A stretch of DNA of 64,000 nt from positions 372,001 through 436,000 of the forward strand of contig NZ_JAHCTB010000003.1 of NCBI RefSeq assembly GCF_018476645.1. The letters run 5' to 3'. This DNA is from Aequorivita echinoideorum (lineage in GTDB: Bacteria > Bacteroidota > Bacteroidia > Flavobacteriales > Flavobacteriaceae). Position 1 is the stretch's first letter, and every line of letters starts with the position of its first letter. Shown here piece by piece: positions 60,795-64,000 of this stretch. Both the position numbers and the translations under genes were made by a program. The notes under the pieces are model-generated. The model worked only from the letters and a program-made list of their open reading frames with translations, was not told the DNA's origin and made no database searches.

Positions 60795-62035
60795 TATTCC
60801 GGCAATTCCAGAGCCTTTACAGGTTGAATTGCATTCCCCGCAATCCCACGGATGGACGCATGAAGATCAATTGTATTGAAGGTCACTTTATCTATCTGCT
60901 TTTCACGCTCTTTCCAAATGCGCTGCATAGCCCTTTTTTCGCTTTCCAAGGCCGTTTTCATTGCCGTGAAACCCTCAACGATTGCCTCAATCTGCATACG
61001 GAATTGGTTGCTGGTTAAATAATCATAGAGCATATGCATTTTGTCCCCTTTGTTTTCCTGGGTGCTAACGGCGAGATTTATTTTGATGATGGATTCCCGA
61101 AGTACGTGGCACAGCCCCTTAAATTCGGTGTAGTTGCAAATCCAGATTCCGTCCCGCAACCCCATTCTATCCATTCCCGCGGGCATAACTTCCGTGACCA
61201 AAACACCTATATTGGCTCCTTTTTCACGAATGTCGTTCTTGAATTTCTCTATCCAACTGGGTTGAAAATCCTTCGCCCTCTTGCTTTCGTAATAAATCTT
61301 TCCGCAATTCTGGTCAGACCTTGTATTTACTATCTGTATGCAATCGCCCCCGCGAGCTCCTTTCTTTATTTCTTCAATGGTATCCAGCGGAAATTGTTCC
61401 GAGAGCCATTCCTCAATTCCCAACTCCTGCACTTCGCCCTGCAACTGCATGCTTCCCTGCTCCTGCTTCCGCTTCATTTCCTCGGTCAACTTTTTCTGGT
61501 CCTCCAGCTGCTTTTGCATCTCCCGAAAACGCATTTCGTTACGCTCCTCCTCGCTCTTTCGTATTTTATCTTTTTCTGAAATGAGCAATTCATTCAATTT
61601 TTTTTGCGCTTCGGCTTCAGCGATTTCCTTGAGCTCATTCTTTTCGCGCTTCAGTTTTTCAATTTCTGCCTTTGTCCTGTTGAGCTCCTTTATCTGTTCC
61701 GATTTTTCATTGAGTTCCGCTTGCAACGATTTAAACTGATCTTGCTGCTCCTCGCTAATTTTGGCCTTCAGCTTTGCCTCCATCACGCTTTTTTCCTCGC
61801 GGAGTTTCCTATCAAAACGCTCCTGGAAAAGTTCATTTTCCTGTTTCTTTTTTGCTTCAAATTCCTGTCGCTCGCGTTGCAATTTTTCTTCGGCAACATC
61901 ATAACGCTTCTTTTCCGCGGCAATTTGCAATTGGTATTTTTTCTTGATCTCATCCTCAAGTTGATGCGCAAGAATATCCTGAACATCAATGGATGTACCG
62001 CAGTTGGGGCATTTTATTTGTGTCTCTTTTTTCAT
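60794..62035 (-). CDS. DUF2130 coiled-coil protein with zinc-ribbon start
   Basis: A 413-residue protein. The N-terminus IKCPNCGTSIDVQDILAHQL has a CPxCG half zinc ribbon. A long Glu/Lys/Gln-rich coiled coil covers about 25-205. The C-terminal DUF2130 domain (about 210-370) shows GIEEWLSEQFPLDTIEEIKK, GGDCIQIVNTRSDQNCGKI, YYESKRAKDFQPSWIEKFK and VLVTEVMPAGMDRM, a nuclease-like core with a possible D/E-x-K motif (YESKRA). It may act on DNA, but its role is unproven. Confidence 0.9.
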   Translation of the reverse strand: MKKETQIKCPNCGTSIDVQDILAHQLEDEIKKKYQLQIAAEKKRYDVAEEKLQRERQEFEAKKKQENELFQERFDRKLREEKSVMEAKLKAKISEEQQDQFKSLQAELNEKSEQIKELNRTKAEIEKLKREKNELKEIAEAEAQKKLNELLISEKDKIRKSEEERNEMRFREMQKQLEDQKKLTEEMKRKQEQGSMQLQGEVQELGIEEWLSEQFPLDTIEEIKKGARGGDCIQIVNTRSDQNCGKIYYESKRAKDFQPSWIEKFKNDIREKGANIGVLVTEVMPAGMDRMGLRDGIWICNYTEFKGLCHVLRESIIKINLAVSTQENKGDKMHMLYDYLTSNQFRMQIEAIVEGFTAMKTALESEKRAMQRIWKEREKQIDKVTFNTIDLHASIRGIAGNAIQPVKALELPE

Positions 62036-62052
62036 TTTATTTTCAAATTATT

Positions 62053-62060
62053 CAAATATA
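62053..62060 (-). promoter_or_regulatory. Minus-strand -7 box TATATTTG of the DUF2130 gene
   Basis: An exact TAnnTTTG match 18 bp upstream of the start codon. Confidence 0.55.
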
Positions 62061-62142
62061 AATATTTTATGGAAGATGGTTTTGGAACTGGGAACGGTTA
62101 TAATTTGTGAATTCCAAAATTCATAACTAGCTTCGAAATCAC

Positions 62143-62174
62143 ATTCAAAATTCAAAATTTAAAATTCAACATTA
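62143..62174 (+). repeat. Degenerate 7-bp array (ATTCAAA variants)
   Basis: ATTCAAA, ATTCAAA, ATTTAAA and ATTCAAC follow each other in register just upstream of the alkB start codon. Very similar degenerate units occur at 2950-2978. Confidence 0.88.
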
Positions 62175-62178
62175 GAAT

Positions 62179-62757
62179 ATGGTAAACCTGCTCCCAAAAG
62201 ATGGAATCGTACATTACTACGGAAAGATTTTTTCTGAAGAAGAAGCCGCATATTATTTTGAGGCCCTGCTTCAATCTATTACCTGGAAAAATGATGAGGT
62301 TTTTATGTTCGGGAAAAAAATTGTCACCAAACGGAAAGTGGCGTGGTATGGCGACAGTGAATTTGAATATACCTATTCCAAAGTCACTAAAAAAGCAAAT
62401 CTATGGACTCCCCAGCTGTTGGAAATCAAAAATAAAGTGGAGGCCACCACCGGCGAAACCTTTAACAGTTGCCTATTGAATCTTTACCACACCGGCGCCG
62501 AAGGAATGGGCTGGCACACGGACGCCGAAAAGGATTTACAGAAAAATGGCGCCATTGCCTCGGTAAGTTTTGGCGCGGAACGCAAATTTGCCTTTAAACA
62601 TAAAATTACAAAGGAAACCGTCAACCAAAATTTGGAAAACGGTAGCGTCTTAATTATGAAAGGCACTACCCAAAGCCATTGGCTGCATCGCCTTCCACCA
62701 ACCAAAACGGTTAACGCGCCGCGTATCAATCTTACGTTTAGGACAGTTGTTTTTTGA
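62179..62757 (+). CDS. alkB: AlkB-family 2-oxoglutarate/Fe(II) dioxygenase
   Basis: A 192-residue DNA/RNA alkylation-damage repair oxygenase. It shows the nucleotide-recognition lid region FGKKIVTKRKVAWYGDSEF, the iron ligands in GMGWHTDAEKDL (H-x-D) and, distally, HWLHRLPPTK, and the 2-oxoglutarate-binding R-x5-R at the end, RINLTFR. The Y-N-x-Y-like motif before HTD reads LLNLYHTG. The single-domain form without Ada is typical. It forms a unit with no obvious partner. Confidence 0.95.
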   Translation: MVNLLPKDGIVHYYGKIFSEEEAAYYFEALLQSITWKNDEVFMFGKKIVTKRKVAWYGDSEFEYTYSKVTKKANLWTPQLLEIKNKVEATTGETFNSCLLNLYHTGAEGMGWHTDAEKDLQKNGAIASVSFGAERKFAFKHKITKETVNQNLENGSVLIMKGTTQSHWLHRLPPTKTVNAPRINLTFRTVVF

Positions 62758-62831
62758 AAGAAAGATTTTTAAATATGATGTTTAATTAAATCCAACTTTC
62801 CCATTTTGTACCTTTACAGAAAACCAAATAA

Positions 62832-63578
62832 ATGCAATCCCTAAAAGCCATAATACTTCTTCTGTTGTTCGTTTCTTGCGATCAAAAAGAAGAAAACCTC
62901 ACCGCGCAGCAAATCGTGGATAAGGCCATTGAAAATGCTGGCGGCAACATTTATGAGAATGCAACAATCAATTTCACTTTTCGAGACACGCAATACTCGA
63001 GCCTAAGAAAAAATGGCAATTTTGAATACCGCCGTGTGGCAAAAGATTCCATCGGAGAGATTACCGATGTACTTACAAATAACGGTTTTGAGCGTTTTGT
63101 AAACAATCAAAAAATCAATTTGGCAGATACCACAGCTGCAAAATATGCCAATTCATTAAATTCGGTGAATTATTTTGTGCAATTGCCCTTCGGATTAAAT
63201 GATCCCGCCGTCCAAAAGGAATTAATTGGCACAGCCGAAATCAATAAGGAAAAATATTACGAAATAGAGGTCACTTTCAAGGCCGAAGGCGGAGGCAAGG
63301 ATCACGAAGACATTTATATGTACTGGATACATCAGAAAAACTTTACCGTAGATTATTTGGCATATAAATTTTACACCAATGAAGGCGGGATTCGCTTTCG
63401 AGAGGCTTTCAATGAACGAACCAACAACGGGATTCGATTTGTGGACTATAAAAACTACAAACTAGAACCGTGGAAAAATGTACCTTTACAACAACTGGAT
63501 AGTCTTTTTACAGCGGGAAAACTCGAACTGCTCTCAGAAATAAAAACCGAAAATATCTCCGTAACGGTAAGCCAATAA
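62832..63578 (+). CDS. DUF6503 family lipoprotein
   Basis: A 248-residue lipoprotein with signal MQSLKAIILLLLFVSC (lipobox FVSC). The mature chain resembles the LolA-like fold of the DUF6503 family: TAQQIVDKAIENAGG, INFTFRDTQYSSLRKNGNFE, FVQLPFGLNDPAVQKELIGT and the Tyr-rich IYMYWIHQKNFTVDYLAYKF. It may bind lipid or lipoprotein, but no function is established. It starts 74 bp after alkB in the same direction. Confidence 0.85.
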   Translation: MQSLKAIILLLLFVSCDQKEENLTAQQIVDKAIENAGGNIYENATINFTFRDTQYSSLRKNGNFEYRRVAKDSIGEITDVLTNNGFERFVNNQKINLADTTAAKYANSLNSVNYFVQLPFGLNDPAVQKELIGTAEINKEKYYEIEVTFKAEGGGKDHEDIYMYWIHQKNFTVDYLAYKFYTNEGGIRFREAFNERTNNGIRFVDYKNYKLEPWKNVPLQQLDSLFTAGKLELLSEIKTENISVTVSQ

Positions 63579-63628
63579 TTTTTTTCAATTAAAACTTGTT
63601 CATAATTCACTATCAATTAAAATTTCAG

Positions 63629-63689
63629 AACTGATAACTGATAACCGACAACTGATAATTGTTTATTGTTTATTGTTTATTGTTTATTG
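63629..63689. repeat. Two adjacent 7-bp arrays (AACTGAT, then TTGTTTA)
   Basis: Four copies of AACTGAT (63629-63656, one diverged) are followed directly by four and a half perfect copies of TTGTTTA (63659-63689). The second array contains the stop codon of the convergent carboxypeptidase gene, so on that strand the unit reads TAAACAA. Confidence 0.93.
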
Positions 63690-64000
63690 AAAAAAGACCG
63701 CATTTGCCAAAAACAATTTTCCATTGTGCCAAAAGGACCTGAACGAAACATCGTCCACCATATAAATCACGCTACCCCTACCCTTTTTCGCTTCCGCAAA
63801 TACTATGGAATTTGCCAATCCTGCTTTCGCATTTTCACCAGAAAAACCAGAGACACTTTCTGGCTCTCCCTTAATATAGCCCACATTATAGCCCTCCGTG
63901 ATCAAACCATAACTGTCGCTGCCTAATTTCAAACTATAATAAGCATCGCCATACCCAAAAGCCAGCGGATGTGTGCTGTCCAGCGTAACTTTGTAAATGC
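63684..64000 (-). CDS. C-terminal end of an M14-type carboxypeptidase (partial)
   Basis: The frame is open from the window edge to a stop at 63684, giving about 105 residues. They match the C-terminal extension of M14-family zinc carboxypeptidase proteins in Flavobacteriaceae: LDSTHPLAFGYGDAYYSLKL, GYNVGYIKGEPESVSGFSGE, GRGSVIYMVDDVSFRSFW and the ending FLANAVFFQ. The catalytic domain lies outside the window, so neither the HxxE motif nor the substrate class can be seen. The stop codon lies at the edge of a heptamer array. Confidence 0.72.
   Translation of the reverse strand, partial: IYKVTLDSTHPLAFGYGDAYYSLKLGSDSYGLITEGYNVGYIKGEPESVSGFSGENAKAGLANSIVFAEAKKGRGSVIYMVDDVSFRSFWHNGKLFLANAVFFQ

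Overview
The window is a stretch of a Bacteroidota chromosome, most likely from the family Flavobacteriaceae. The evidence is the many promoters of the TAnnTTTG type, the near absence of Shine-Dalgarno sequences, a type IX secretion sorting domain, family-specific proteins (Lacal_2735, DUF4920, DUF4197, DUF6268, type III glutamine synthetase, a lipoprotein M49 peptidase) and lipoproteins with short Bacteroidota-style signals. I see no rRNA, tRNA, CRISPR array or complete insertion sequence. The genus cannot be fixed from the sequence alone.

Positions 1-12,700 hold plus-strand genes: the end of a SPOUT RNA methyltransferase, a four-helix-bundle protein, an M48 membrane protease, a DUF3050 protein, an ABC exporter, an M13 lipoprotein peptidase, small lipoproteins and DUFs, and a DASS anion symporter. 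Many gaps carry tandem arrays with a 7-bp period. A small accessory island sits at the 3' end of the ABC exporter gene (4777-6914). It holds an Abi_2/AbiF-type HEPN protein with a probable divergent small RNA, a membrane coiled-coil protein, duplicated copies of the exporter gene's tail and an inverted pair of REP-like palindromes. It looks like a micro-defence island.

Positions 12,700-24,841 hold a start-less DUF1853 reading frame, then a closely packed minus-strand run: ABC exporter (ATPase and permease), MscS channel, DUF6268 protein, an NtrC-type regulator without a DNA-binding domain, PPK2 and an M28 peptidase. The grpE-dnaJ operon, a YceI lipoprotein and a TIGR01777 epimerase follow. 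Positions 24,964-44,730 are mostly housekeeping: mnmD, ilvE, a MazG-like pyrophosphohydrolase, an M49 peptidase, crcB, an MFS transporter behind a leader peptide and terminator, an Lrp-type regulator with a dyad operator, fused acyl-CoA mutase icmF, a T9SS-secreted protein, pyrF, prfA and purM.

Positions 44,808-52,637 encode a complete curli-type amyloid fibre system on the minus strand: two curlin-repeat subunits in separate transcription units, then an operon of a short curlin-like protein, a CsgH-CsgE fusion, CsgF, a CsgG with an added beta-barrel domain, and a surface lipoprotein with a beta-propeller. The fused architectures differ from the Escherichia coli system.

Positions 52,900-64,000 carry a four-helix membrane protein, two AraC-type regulators, a small charged protein next to a ferritin-like protein, an SRPBCC and a VOC protein, type III glutamine synthetase, a DUF2130 protein, an AlkB homologue, a DUF6503 lipoprotein and the C-terminal end of a probable M14 carboxypeptidase cut by the window edge. 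The 7-bp arrays reappear only after 62 kb.
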